Notes: generated by a model not told the origin, from the letters alone. A stretch of DNA of 64,000 nt from UBA1206 sp041672465 (GCA_041672465.1 JBAYZO010000005.1:6132-70131), one strand, 5' to 3'. Shown: positions 40,125 to 48,586, counted from the stretch's first letter. Numbers and translations: made by a program.

Positions 40125-41384
40125 TTAGAAGTTTGTCACCGCTCCGATAAACATCGGGAGCCCCGTCGCGTTATCGACAATGGCATAGACAAACGGGCGG
40201 TCAAGGATAACTTCATATTCAAACATCGGCGCGCACTCGTCTTTCATTGTCCCCCAAGTAATTGCCGCCGCTTTTGTGCCGCTGCGGTCTACTTGAATAA
40301 ATACTTTTTGGTCGACGTCGGAACAATAAATGTTCCCGCGTTCGGAATACCCGAGCTTTGAAAAATCGGCGGCGGACGCAAACATATCAATCATTCCCAT
40401 TGATTTAAGCGTGTCGTTGAGATTCATTTTTAAGCTGTAAGTGAATTCTGGCATTTTTACCGAGACGGATGAGCTGATTCTGCTTTCCCAAATCTCAAGC
40501 CACTCCCCGCCGCTAAGGGAATCGATATAGTCGTACACATCCACACCCTCGTCGGGGAGAAGCCCGATCATGCTGTACCTGCCGCCGGCATAATTTTTCG
40601 CGAACCCCCGCGCGGAGCCGGATGAAATATATACCTGCTCGCCGGAAGAAAGCATCTTAACGGTTTTTACCCCGCCGCCGTAATTTGTGAAGACCCCGTC
40701 GTTAACGTTTTCTTTCTCATATTTTACTTCCCATTTCGCGTCAAACACCAGCGCGTTGACAAGATACATAACGTCGTCGTCGCTGATCTCGTCAATCATT
40801 TTGTCAATCAACCCGTCGGTGTAGCGCTTGCACCAAGCATTAATATCGTCAAGCGTAGTGGAGTCAAATTTCGCCGAGTAAATCTGCGCGTTATACCAGT
40901 CGGCGTTGGTTTGCAAAAAATCCTCGTTGACATGCAGTCTGTTTTCCTCGTTGCGGAACCAAATCGAGTCCGCGATACTAAACTTGCAATCGTCGGCGTG
41001 GTAAAGTGATGAGGTAAAGGCGTACAGGCATTCGTTCAGCGTTTCGATATCCATTCCGAACGCCTCTTCCATTTGGGTTTTGGTGTTGCCGTCGGCGCCG
41101 TTGGCTATCATGGCAAGGCAAATAATTGCGGAAAGCGGCGACACAAGGTCGTTTTTACCGTCCTTTGTCACAAGCCCCTTGAACAGCTTCAGCGAGAAAT
41201 CCGCCATCGAGGCTTTAAAATCGTCGGTGACTTCCCCTTGCGAAGTAGCTTTTCGGCTGTATCCGCTCGACAGTTCCAGCGCGCTGACATTAAGCCCGCA
41301 GGAGACGCAAGGCAAAACCATTACCCCCACCAGAATCAGGCAAACAGCAGCTCTCAGCGCGTGTTTTCTTCTTATAAAAACCAT
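40125..41384 (-). CDS. Serpin-family lipoprotein
   Basis: Serine-protease inhibitor fold, 419 residues. The signal peptide ends in a lipobox C-V-S-C, so the inhibitor is displayed on the outside. Serpin core signatures: NDLVSPLSAIICLAMIANGADGNTKTQM (helix B/C, near 78-105), YLVNALVFDAKWEVKY, a breach/shutter region and the end DRPFVYAIVDNATGLPMFIGAV. The reactive-centre hinge GTKAAAIT starts at G369, putting P1 near E383 (D-E-C). The Ala-rich hinge suggests a true inhibitor, but P17 is Arg where Glu is usual. SD GAAAGGATGG. The target protease is unknown. Confidence 0.92.
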   Translation of the reverse strand: MVFIRRKHALRAAVCLILVGVMVLPCVSCGLNVSALELSSGYSRKATSQGEVTDDFKASMADFSLKLFKGLVTKDGKNDLVSPLSAIICLAMIANGADGNTKTQMEEAFGMDIETLNECLYAFTSSLYHADDCKFSIADSIWFRNEENRLHVNEDFLQTNADWYNAQIYSAKFDSTTLDDINAWCKRYTDGLIDKMIDEISDDDVMYLVNALVFDAKWEVKYEKENVNDGVFTNYGGGVKTVKMLSSGEQVYISSGSARGFAKNYAGGRYSMIGLLPDEGVDVYDYIDSLSGGEWLEIWESRISSSVSVKMPEFTYSLKMNLNDTLKSMGMIDMFASAADFSKLGYSERGNIYCSDVDQKVFIQVDRSGTKAAAITWGTMKDECAPMFEYEVILDRPFVYAIVDNATGLPMFIGAVTNF

Positions 41385-41448
41385 ATTAAGCCATCCTTTC
41401 AGTTTTATATGTTTATTTATTTATCCGTTTATTTCTTTTATTGCCGTT

Positions 41449-42135
41449 TTAAGGCGAGAAAATAATTTTATATCCGTTTATAACGTAGGAAAGGGTTATC
41501 TTCCCCAGCTCAAGCGCGCCGGAGCGGAGATGCTCGGCGAATAAAAACGTTTTTTCGTCGTCGGGGTAAAACAAAAAGCTTATGGTGACGCTCCCCGACG
41601 CGTCGGCTTTTTTTGGCGTGAGCGTGACGGACAGGCTGTCCGCCTCTCTCCCCGAATGGGAGGAAAAGATATATCCGGGAAAGGTAAAGACTGTTTCGGT
41701 TCCCGCGGTAAAGTCGCCGGGGTCAATGACAATTCTCAGCGTTCCGCCGCCGAGCGCCCCGCTCATAAGGCCGTAACTAAGCTCAAGCACGGGCTGTTCC
41801 GCGGGGAGGTATTCGCTTTGCTCCACCCTTAGCCTATGGGCGAGGATTCCCGCCCAAGCGGGGTTAGAGAGGCTGTCCTCCGTTTCCGGGCCGGAGATAT
41901 CAATGCCTTTTTCTTCCTTGAACGATTCTTCTTTATTCTTCACGTCGTCCACGGGGCGGAAAAAAATTGAAGTGCTTAAAAAAACTACAAAACACAGCCC
42001 CGCCGCGACCCCGCCGTAAATTGCCCGGCGGAGTTTTACTCTTCGCCCGAAATGGTTTTTAACGCTTTCCTCGCCCGCGCCGCAAATCAAGTCGTCTCCG
42101 ATTTGCCCGACGCTGTTCCAAAGCAGTTGATTCAT
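41449..42135 (-). CDS. Probable anti-sigma/regulatory membrane protein
   Basis: 228 residues with no family I can name. The cytoplasmic N-terminus of about 38 residues (MNQLLWNSVGQIGDDLICGA) is followed by one membrane segment (about 40-58) and an extracytoplasmic beta-rich domain of about 165 residues. The ATG overlaps the stop of the ECF sigma gene by 4 nt, with GGAGGGG upstream; this coupling and the topology are typical of an anti-sigma factor or co-regulated sensor. No zinc-binding HxxxCxxC anti-sigma motif is seen. Confidence 0.72.
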   Translation of the reverse strand: MNQLLWNSVGQIGDDLICGAGEESVKNHFGRRVKLRRAIYGGVAAGLCFVVFLSTSIFFRPVDDVKNKEESFKEEKGIDISGPETEDSLSNPAWAGILAHRLRVEQSEYLPAEQPVLELSYGLMSGALGGGTLRIVIDPGDFTAGTETVFTFPGYIFSSHSGREADSLSVTLTPKKADASGSVTISFLFYPDDEKTFLFAEHLRSGALELGKITLSYVINGYKIIFSP

Positions 42136-42683
42136 ACTGTAAACCCCTCCTTTTCGAGGTGTTCCCTAAGCTTTTTGCGGGTTCTCATAAGCCGCATGGC
42201 GATACCGTTTTTGCTCATTCCCGTGAGCGTTGCCAAATAAGCCAGCGAGTCGGCGTAGAAATATCTCCGCACAAATAAATATTGGGTATCCCTGCTCTCC
42301 CCCCGCAAAAAGTTATCAATCGCGCCGCCGAGCCCGTTTTCGTTTAAGAGAGCGCTTTCCCTGTCGGGGATAATCTCCTCAAGCTCGCCGTCAAGCGACA
42401 AAGTGTTAGCACTGCGCTTTTGGGCGGTGTTTTTATGGAACAGGTTATATGAAATATTCCGCACAATCCGGCAGAGATACGCGAAGTAATTAACCGGTCT
42501 TGTCGGCGGGATAGCGTTCCAAGCCGCGAGATAGGTGTCGTTTACGCATTCTTCGGAATCGGGGCGGCTCTCTGTTATGCTGTAAGAAATGCCGCAAAGC
42601 TTTTTGCCGTATTTTTTATCGGTTTCTCTAATCGCGGCCTCGTCGCGCCCAAAGAACAAATCAAGTATCGCGCTGTCTTCCAT
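42132..42683 (-). CDS. ECF-type RNA polymerase sigma factor
   Basis: 183 residues. Region 2 carries LCGISYSITESRPDSEECVNDTYLAAWNAIPP (about 29-60) with the RPDSEECVNDT block common to a clostridial ECF subgroup, and FAYLCRIVRNISYN. Region 4 has YLATLTGMSKNGIAMRLMRTRKKLREHL, a helix-turn-helix that recognises the -35 element. SD AGGGGG. It is first in a two-gene unit with the membrane regulator, so an envelope signal is likely. The AACCGTACT-like stretch upstream does not allow a confident autoregulated promoter call. Confidence 0.93.
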   Translation of the reverse strand: MEDSAILDLFFGRDEAAIRETDKKYGKKLCGISYSITESRPDSEECVNDTYLAAWNAIPPTRPVNYFAYLCRIVRNISYNLFHKNTAQKRSANTLSLDGELEEIIPDRESALLNENGLGGAIDNFLRGESRDTQYLFVRRYFYADSLAYLATLTGMSKNGIAMRLMRTRKKLREHLEKEGFTV

Positions 42684-42895
42684 TTGTCCCCCTTTGTTTT
42701 ACCGGCCGGGCAAACCGTCCTTTATAAAGGTTACAAAGCCCCTCACTATATAAGTACGGTTTCAGCCGCCGATATAACGCATAAGCTGAAATATTATCGG
42801 ATTATTTATTATATCATTCATTTACAAAGAATTCCATTGTTTTCTAAAATGAGTTTTATAAACCCGATTTGCGTATAATATTCCCTTTTCACCCC

Positions 42896-42937
42896 CCAAC
42901 AACAAAACTTCCGCCCCCGCGGAAGTTTTGTTGTTGG
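42896..42937. repeat. Long perfect inverted repeat (terminator-like)
   Basis: 19-bp arms (42896-42914 and 42919-42937; core AACTTCCGC/GCGGAAGTT) around a CCCC loop. It lies 25 nt beyond the stop of the minus-strand gene 42962-43645 and in front of the sigma gene promoter region, so it probably ends that transcript, though it lacks a U tract. The remaining 42684-42895 is AT-rich and shows no gene. Confidence 0.8.
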
Positions 42938-42961
42938 AATGTTGACCCTCAGCCAAAGTTT

Positions 42962-43645
42962 TTACCCCCCCGAAGCCGTCGGCTCGGCTATGTTTTGGGA
43001 TTTTTGCTGTTCTTTTAACTTTAGCCCAATAACGGTGTCCCTGCCGCTTGTAAGCGAAATCAGGCAGTCGCCTTTTTTGTATTCCACATCCACGCCGATA
43101 AAATACTGCTCGACCAGCTCCACGGGAAAGTAATATTCGGCTAACTTTTTTTCATACATCACGGGATAAGTCAGCCTCGCGGGGTTGCCGTTTATATATA
43201 AAAACGACGAGTTTGTAAAGCAGTCAAGGGCTTCCCCGCTGTTCCGGAACATAACCGTAAGCATTTCGCCGTCCCCGGCGTAGGACAAATCGCAAAGCTT
43301 GTCAAGGGTAGAGAGCGAGACATACAAGGCGCGGTATTTGTTCGCGCCCTCGGAGTTTTCGGCCGCTATCGTCTTCCCCGTGGGGCTGATAGCTTTTACC
43401 GAGTAAAGTTTCGCGGCTTTGGGGGTAGAATTAAACGAATAATAATAATAAGCCGCGACAAAAAGACTAATAATAACATAAAAGGTTAAGAATACAAGCA
43501 TGACGGCAAGCAACGCCTGACGGCGGTGTTTTTTAAGCCGGCGGCTTTCCTTAACCCTCGCGGGGGGTTTTTTGCCCGGCAAAGGGGGCGCTTTTTGGGG
43601 AAGCGCTTTTTTGGGAATAGTTTTCGGGGGATTATTTTTTTTCAC
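42962..43645 (-). CDS. Unrecognised membrane-anchored protein with Lys/Pro-rich N-terminus
   Basis: 227 residues. The first 43 are extremely basic and Pro-rich (repeats of PPKTIPKKALPQKAPP type) and cytoplasmic; a membrane segment follows (about 46-66, ending FVAAYYYYSF), and the rest is outside. The outer part has a stalk/copper-amine-oxidase-N-like flavour: SSFLYINGNPARLTYPVMYEKKLAEYYFPVELVEQYF (about 146-182) resembles the motif in which a short strand is followed by Tyr/Pro-rich turn and a helix. GTG start with GGGTGAAAAGG upstream. A cell-wall-related role is only a guess. Confidence 0.72.
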   Translation of the reverse strand: MKKNNPPKTIPKKALPQKAPPLPGKKPPARVKESRRLKKHRRQALLAVMLVFLTFYVIISLFVAAYYYYSFNSTPKAAKLYSVKAISPTGKTIAAENSEGANKYRALYVSLSTLDKLCDLSYAGDGEMLTVMFRNSGEALDCFTNSSFLYINGNPARLTYPVMYEKKLAEYYFPVELVEQYFIGVDVEYKKGDCLISLTSGRDTVIGLKLKEQQKSQNIAEPTASGG

Positions 43646-43811
43646 GCCTTTTCACCCCTAACGCGATTATATTTTGGGTTTTACGCCTATAATTTACAAT
43701 TGATTATAGCAAATAAACAAAGCTAAAGCAATGCGTTTTTCACCTTTTTTTATAAAAGTCATAATCTTAATAATGCCGGCGCAGTTACAAATCCCTGCCG
43801 TGGAGGGGAAA

Positions 43812-45974
43812 ATGACAAACAGATTTACCGAAGAGGCCAAAAAAGTGCTTAACGACGCCGTGACGGCGGCGCGCGAATACGGACATACTTTTGTGGGCAG
43901 CGAACACCTTTTGCTGGCCATAACCATGACATCGCCGCGCTGTTTTGCCAACTCGCCCATAACATATGACAGAATAAAGCGCCAGCTCTATGAGCTCGCC
44001 GGCACGGGGGCGGATAACTATGTCGGCGGCGAGGACTTAACCCCGAAATGCAAAAAGATTCTTATCCAAGCCGGAAGGCACGCCAAAGACATGGGGAGCG
44101 AGGTGATAGCCATAGCGCATATCCTGATGGCAATTCTAACCGAGGAGTGCGTCGCCAAACGGATTATCGAGATGGAAGGCGTTTCCGTCTGTGAGATACT
44201 CATGTCGCTGGGGAGCGAAAACAAGGAAAACACGGAGGTTGAAATGGACCAAAAAAGACGGGATAAACAAAGGCCGACGCCTTTTCTTGATAAAAACGGC
44301 ACAGATCTCACCGCCGTCGCGGAATCGGGAAAAATCGAAAGCATTATCGGCAGGGAAACTCAGGAAGAAAGAATTATCCGAATCCTCCTGCGAAAAAGCA
44401 AAAACAACCCCTGCATTATAGGCGACGCGGGGGTGGGGAAGACAGCCATCGCCGAGGCGGTGGCAAAGCGGATAGCCGAGGGCAAGGTCCCCGAGGCGCT
44501 CAGGGGAAAGCGCCTTATTTCCGTAGATATCCCCGGCGTTGTGGCGGGGACAAAATACAGGGGGGAATTTGAGGAAAAGCTGAAAAATATCATCGGGGAG
44601 GCAAAAGGCGGCGATATTATTTTATTTGTCGACGAAATGCACACCATTGTGGGGGCGGGGAGCGCCGAGGGCTCGGTTGACGCCTCAAATATACTGAAAC
44701 CCCCGCTCGCCAGAGGGGAGATAAGGCTTATCGGCGCGACGACTCCGGGCGAGTATAAAAAGATAATTGAAAAAGACCCGGCTCTCGAACGGCGGTTCCA
44801 GCCGGTGAAAGTCGACGAGCCGAGCCAGCCGGAATGTATTAAAATGCTTTTAGCGACAAAAAAGTATTATGAAAAGCATCACGGCATTAAAATCTCAAAC
44901 GACGCGGTCGAGGAGGCGGTTCGGATATCATCGCGCTTTATAAACGGCAGAAAGCTCCCCGACAAAGCGGTGGATTTAATCGACGAGGCCGCCGCGGGCG
45001 TTGTGATAAACGGCAGGGCGGCGCTGGGAAACAGCGACATTATAGGCATAGCGTCGGATATGACGGGGATCCCCGCCGCGGTGCTTGCCCGGTTCGGCGA
45101 GGGCGACGCGCAAAGGCTTAGGGATTGCCTTTACGACTCGCTTGTCGGGCAGGACGCCGCCATTGAAAAAATTACCTCCTGTTACCGGCGGTATATTCTC
45201 CGCACAAACGCCGAAACCCGCCCCGCCAGCATGATATTCGCCGGCGAAAAGGGCTCGGGCAAAACTTTCGCCGCGTCTGTTTTCGCCAAAGCCGCCGGGT
45301 TTTCAAGCGTTATTCGGTTTGACATGAGCGAATTTATTGAAAGCCACACGGTTTCAAAGCTTATCGGCTCCCCGCCCGGCTATTTGGGCTACGGCGAGGA
45401 GGCGGCGCTCGCGGAAAAAGTCCGCCGCGCCCCCTATTCAATAATTATTTTTGATTCCGCCGAAAAGGCTCACCCCGACGTGCAGTCAATCATCGCCAAA
45501 ATACTTGAGGACGGCGAGCTCAGCGATTCTTCCGGTTCAAGCGTCAGCTTTGGCTGCGCGTTTGTAATCGTAATCGTATCCCCGCGCCCGGGGGGGAAAA
45601 GGGCGGGGTTTATTAATTACGGCGACGATTGGGTGAGGCCCCCCGACGTTTTTGAGGGAAAAGCGGATGAGATTATCGCTTTCGCCCCGCTGTCGCAGGG
45701 GAGCATTTACAAAATCGCCTCGCTCCGCTGCTTTTCAAGCGCCGCCTCTTATTTCAACGGCAGGCTTGAGTTTACTAAAGAATTTACCGAATTTTTAAAG
45801 GAAAAAACCAAAACCCTCCTCTCCGCCTCGGCGTCGGTTAAATACGCCGACAAGCTTATGAGCGAGGCTTTTTCGGATTTATCCAAGCCAAGCGAAACAG
45901 ACGAGATTTTCGTAACGTCGGACGGCGACGAGGTTTTCTTTAAAATCCCCGAAAAAGCGCTTGACAAGCGGTGA
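43812..45974 (+). CDS. ClpA/ClpC-like AAA+ ATPase with degenerate second ATPase module
   Basis: 720-residue Hsp100 relative. N-terminal Clp repeat domain (1-145; FTEEAKKVLNDAV, VGSEHLLLAI). First AAA module is intact: Walker A GDAGVGKT (204-211), Walker B LFVDE (271-275), pore loop GTKYRGEF, arginine finger in ERRF (R328). No M-domain or UVR coiled coil separates the modules. The second has Walker A GEKGSGKT (478-485), but Walker B is IIIFDS (Glu replaced by S549), the sensor-1 SNVG is SPRP, the arginine-finger NRIDE is GKADE (K617) and sensor 2 is missing. Start ATG 43812 has GGAGGGG. It may be an unfoldase or adaptor-like chaperone driven by module 1 only. Confidence 0.9.
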   Translation: MTNRFTEEAKKVLNDAVTAAREYGHTFVGSEHLLLAITMTSPRCFANSPITYDRIKRQLYELAGTGADNYVGGEDLTPKCKKILIQAGRHAKDMGSEVIAIAHILMAILTEECVAKRIIEMEGVSVCEILMSLGSENKENTEVEMDQKRRDKQRPTPFLDKNGTDLTAVAESGKIESIIGRETQEERIIRILLRKSKNNPCIIGDAGVGKTAIAEAVAKRIAEGKVPEALRGKRLISVDIPGVVAGTKYRGEFEEKLKNIIGEAKGGDIILFVDEMHTIVGAGSAEGSVDASNILKPPLARGEIRLIGATTPGEYKKIIEKDPALERRFQPVKVDEPSQPECIKMLLATKKYYEKHHGIKISNDAVEEAVRISSRFINGRKLPDKAVDLIDEAAAGVVINGRAALGNSDIIGIASDMTGIPAAVLARFGEGDAQRLRDCLYDSLVGQDAAIEKITSCYRRYILRTNAETRPASMIFAGEKGSGKTFAASVFAKAAGFSSVIRFDMSEFIESHTVSKLIGSPPGYLGYGEEAALAEKVRRAPYSIIIFDSAEKAHPDVQSIIAKILEDGELSDSSGSSVSFGCAFVIVIVSPRPGGKRAGFINYGDDWVRPPDVFEGKADEIIAFAPLSQGSIYKIASLRCFSSAASYFNGRLEFTKEFTEFLKEKTKTLLSASASVKYADKLMSEAFSDLSKPSETDEIFVTSDGDEVFFKIPEKALDKR

Positions 45975-45992
45975 AAATATATATATAATACC

Positions 45993-46025
45993 CCTGTAAA
46001 GCGTTTTGCTTTACAGGATTTTTTT
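45993..46025 (+). terminator. Rho-independent terminator after the Clp-like gene
   Basis: 10-bp stem CCTGTAAAGC/GCTTTACAGG (45993-46002, 46008-46017), 5-nt loop, then ATTTTTTT. Confidence 0.9.
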
Positions 46026-46078
46026 ATAAAAGACAAAAACTTTTATTGTATTGTATCGTCGGGCGAGGAAGACAAAAA

Positions 46079-46408
46079 ATGGATGAAAAAGCCGCAAGGC
46101 GGGGCGAGATAGCGGGACTGTTTGACATTTATTCCCCGCTGCTTTCAGAAAGACAGCAGCAGGCGACTGAAATGTATTATATTGACGACCTCTCGCTGTC
46201 TGAAATTTCAGAAAACCTTAGCATAACAAGGCAGGGGGCGCGGAGTTTAGTCGCCCGAGGGGTGGAACTGCTGATGTTTTTTGAAGACAGCCTTGGGTTT
46301 TCCCGCAAAGAAAACGAGGCGCGGAGCGCGGCGCAAAAAATAAAAGAATGCGGAGTCAGCGGAACGGCGCTCGCCGAAGCTGAAAAAATATTAAAATTGT
46401 TCGGTTAA
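46079..46408 (+). CDS. ylxM: YlxM-like signal-recognition-particle-associated DNA-binding protein
   Basis: 109 residues, sigma-70 region 4-like helix-turn-helix. The N-terminal helices contain LFDIYSPLLSERQQQATEMYYIDDLSLSEISENL (about 14-47) and SITRQGARSLVARGVELL is the recognition helix; the C-terminal part is a short acidic helix. YlxM genes stand directly upstream of ffh throughout Firmicutes and modulate SRP GTPase or its expression, although here a 219-bp gap with repeat elements separates the two. ATG 46079 with GAGGAAG. Usual length. Confidence 0.88.
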   Translation: MDEKAARRGEIAGLFDIYSPLLSERQQQATEMYYIDDLSLSEISENLSITRQGARSLVARGVELLMFFEDSLGFSRKENEARSAAQKIKECGVSGTALAEAEKILKLFG

Positions 46409-46429
46409 TTGAAAGACAAGTCTTTCAAT
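46408..46429. repeat. 22-nt palindrome (ATTGAAAGAC family) behind ylxM
   Basis: Perfect arms ATTGAAAGAC/GTCTTTCAAT around AA, starting on the last base of the ylxM stop. Same sequence as the element at 48565-48586; loop-variant relatives at 31839-31949. Confidence 0.85.
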
Positions 46430-46459
46430 GTTTATCTGCATAAAAAGGAATTTTAATAA

Positions 46460-46526
46460 GCAAATTTTTGATTTTGCGGTTTAAACAACCGCAATTTCGA
46501 CAAGTCGAAACCATCAAAAATATTGC
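46460..46526. repeat. Three-way-junction element, copy B
   Basis: Inverted relative of 31772-31836. Outer stem TTTTTGAT/ATCAAAAA (46465-46472, 46513-46520) extended by GCAA/TTGC (46460-46463, 46523-46526); hairpin TTGCGGTT/AACCGCAA (46474-46481, 46487-46494); hairpin TTTCGAC-AA-GTCGAAA (46495-46510). Compared with copy A, the G-C pair in the outer stem is T-A there, and the A-T pair in the small hairpin is G-C there. It stands in the ylxM-ffh gap. Confidence 0.82.
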
Positions 46527-46627
46527 GCTCCCTCAATTCGCAAGCAATTAAAAATGAATTTTATAACCGATTAAAAGCAAACTAAATATTAAAATTTATA
46601 TATCGTTTGAAAGGACTATTTATATAA

Positions 46628-47950
46628 ATGTTCCAAAGCCTTGTCGACAAAATGGCGGAGGCCTTAAAAAAGTTTAAAAACAAGGGCAAGCTCACCGAAA
46701 ACGACGTCAAAGCGGGGATGAGAGAGATTAAATTAGCCCTGCTCGAGGCCGACGTCAACTTTAAGGTGGTCAAAGACTTTGTGGCGAAGGTCTCGCTTCG
46801 CGCGGTGGGGAAAGAAGTGCTGGAAAGCCTTCTCCCGGCTCAGCAAATCGTTAAAATAGTCAATGAGGAACTCATAACCCTTATGGGCTCTGACGCGGCA
46901 AAGCTTGAGTTTTCGCCAAAACCGCCCACGGTCATACTTCTCTGCGGGCTTCAGGGCTCGGGGAAAACAACTCACGCGGCAAAGCTTGGCGCGAGACTTA
47001 AAAAGTCGGGCAAAAGCCCCCTCCTTGTCGCCTGCGACATCTACCGCCCGGCGGCGATAAAACAGCTTCAGATAGTGGGGGGTCAGGCCGGCGTGCCGGT
47101 GTTTGAAAAGGGCGAATCCCCCCCGGCGCAAATCGCCGCGGAGGCGGTCAAACACGCGGTTAAATACGGTAACGACACCGTTATCATAGACACCGCCGGG
47201 CGGCTCCACATTGACGAGGCGCTAATGGCGGAACTGAAAGCGATAAAAGAAAAAGTCAACCCGGCTGAAATCCTCCTTGTCGTGGACGCAATGACGGGGC
47301 AGGACGCGGTAAATGTGGCGCGGACGTTTAACGAAAAACTTGAACTGACCGGCGTTATTTTGTCAAAGCTTGACGGAGACGCCCGGGGCGGCGCCGCGCT
47401 GTCGGTGAGATATATCACCGGAAAACCCATTAAATTTATAGGAACGGGCGAAAAGCTCGACGCTCTCGAGCCGTTTTACCCCGAACGAATGGCGTCGCGG
47501 ATTCTCGGCATGGGGGATGTGCTGTCGCTAATTGAAAAGGCGGAGCAGGCGTTTGACGAAAAACAGGCCGCCGAGCTTGAAAAAAAGTTCCGCGAACAGT
47601 CTTTTACCCTTGACGACTACCTTGCGCAGTTCAAGCAGCTTAAAAACATGGGGAATATGGAATCCCTTTTGGGGATGATGCCGGGGATAAAACCCGCCCA
47701 GCTTAAAAACGCCAATATCGACGAAAAAACCCTCGGCCGAGTGGAGGCGATAATATTATCCATGACGATGAAAGAGCGGGTCAGGCCGGAGATTTTAAAT
47801 TTCTCCCGCAAGAGGCGGATAGCCGCGGGGAGCGGCACCAGCGCCGAGGAAATTAACCGGCTTTTAAAGCAGTACGAGCAAACAAAAAAACTCATGAAAC
47901 AGTTTATGGGGAGCGGCAAGAAGAAAAATAAGATGAGACTGCCGTTTTAA
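46628..47950 (+). CDS. ffh: Signal recognition particle protein Ffh (SRP54)
   Basis: GTPase that with 4.5S/6S-type SRP RNA targets nascent membrane proteins to the translocase. 440 residues: N domain (1-95), G domain with G1 GLQGSGKTTHAAKLG, DTAGRLHID, the TKLDG-equivalent SKLDGDARGGAAL and GTGEKLDALEPFYPERMASRILGMGD (about 270-295), then a Met-rich M domain that binds signal peptide and RNA (GMMPGIKP, NFSRKRRIAAGSGTS). SD GAAAGGA. The block ffh-rpsP-khpA-rimM-trmD follows in order. Confidence 0.97.
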   Translation: MFQSLVDKMAEALKKFKNKGKLTENDVKAGMREIKLALLEADVNFKVVKDFVAKVSLRAVGKEVLESLLPAQQIVKIVNEELITLMGSDAAKLEFSPKPPTVILLCGLQGSGKTTHAAKLGARLKKSGKSPLLVACDIYRPAAIKQLQIVGGQAGVPVFEKGESPPAQIAAEAVKHAVKYGNDTVIIDTAGRLHIDEALMAELKAIKEKVNPAEILLVVDAMTGQDAVNVARTFNEKLELTGVILSKLDGDARGGAALSVRYITGKPIKFIGTGEKLDALEPFYPERMASRILGMGDVLSLIEKAEQAFDEKQAAELEKKFREQSFTLDDYLAQFKQLKNMGNMESLLGMMPGIKPAQLKNANIDEKTLGRVEAIILSMTMKERVRPEILNFSRKRRIAAGSGTSAEEINRLLKQYEQTKKLMKQFMGSGKKKNKMRLPF

Positions 47951-48034
47951 ACCAAGTCCCGTTAAAAAACAGTTATCAATACGGTATTTATTAAAGTAAA
48001 TATAAAATTTAAATTTTTCCGGAGGTCATTTATA

Positions 48035-48277
48035 ATGGCAGTTAAAATCAGGCTTAGAAGAATGGGCGCGAAAAAAGCCCCCTTTTACAGAATCGTCGTG
48101 GCGGACTCGCGCTACCCCCGCGACGGCAGGTTTATAGAGGAAATAGGGACATACAACCCCATGGCAAACCCCACGGCGGTGACTATTGACGCCGAAAAGG
48201 CAAAGAAATGGCTCGCCAACGGCGCCCAGCCCACCGACACCGTGAGATATATCCTTAAAAACAACGGCGTCATATAA
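48035..48277 (+). CDS. rpsP: 30S ribosomal protein S16
   Basis: 80-residue small-subunit protein needed for 16S folding. Characteristic opening MAVKIRLRRMGAKKAPFYRI, then VVADSRYPRDGRFIEEIGTYNP (22 residues at about 21-42) and AKKWLANGAQPTDTVRYIL. Strong SD CGGAGG 10 nt upstream. Normal length and place after ffh. Confidence 0.98.
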   Translation: MAVKIRLRRMGAKKAPFYRIVVADSRYPRDGRFIEEIGTYNPMANPTAVTIDAEKAKKWLANGAQPTDTVRYILKNNGVI

Positions 48278-48334
48278 GAGAGCCCGGCAAGGGCTTTGCC
48301 GGGGCAACCGATTAAAACGAAAGGAAGACCAAAA

Positions 48335-48562
48335 TTGAAACAACTTCTCACGGATATAGTAAAGCCGCTGGTGGACAACCCGGACGAGGTTTCGGTCATC
48401 GAAAGGGTCAGCGGGGACATGTCGATACTTGAGCTGACAGTCGCCAAGGGCGACACGGGAAAAGTTATCGGGCGCGGGGGCAAGATCGCCAAATCGATCC
48501 GCCTTGTGATGCGCGCCGCGGCGGTTAAAGAAAACAAACGCGTCATTGTAGATATCAATTAA
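48335..48562 (+). CDS. khpA: KhpA-type KH-domain RNA-binding protein
   Basis: 75-residue single KH domain protein (YlqC/KhpA) that in other Firmicutes pairs with KhpB/Jag and affects cell-size control and ribosome biogenesis. Features: LLTDIVKPLVDNPDEVSVIE and the KH GxxG loop in KVIGRGGKIAKSIRLVMRAA. The start is TTG at 48335 with AAAGGAAG 7-8 nt upstream; an upstream GTG-frame extension of 13 residues is unlikely. Lies between rpsP and rimM as usual. Confidence 0.94.
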   Translation: MKQLLTDIVKPLVDNPDEVSVIERVSGDMSILELTVAKGDTGKVIGRGGKIAKSIRLVMRAAAVKENKRVIVDIN

Positions 48563-48564
48563 AT

Positions 48565-48586
48565 ATTGAAAGACAAGTCTTTCAAT
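48565..48586. repeat. 22-nt palindrome (ATTGAAAGAC family) between khpA and rimM
   Basis: Arms ATTGAAAGAC/GTCTTTCAAT around AA, identical to 46408-46429. It begins 2 nt after the khpA stop and lies within a co-transcribed operon, so it would be present in the mRNA. Confidence 0.88.
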
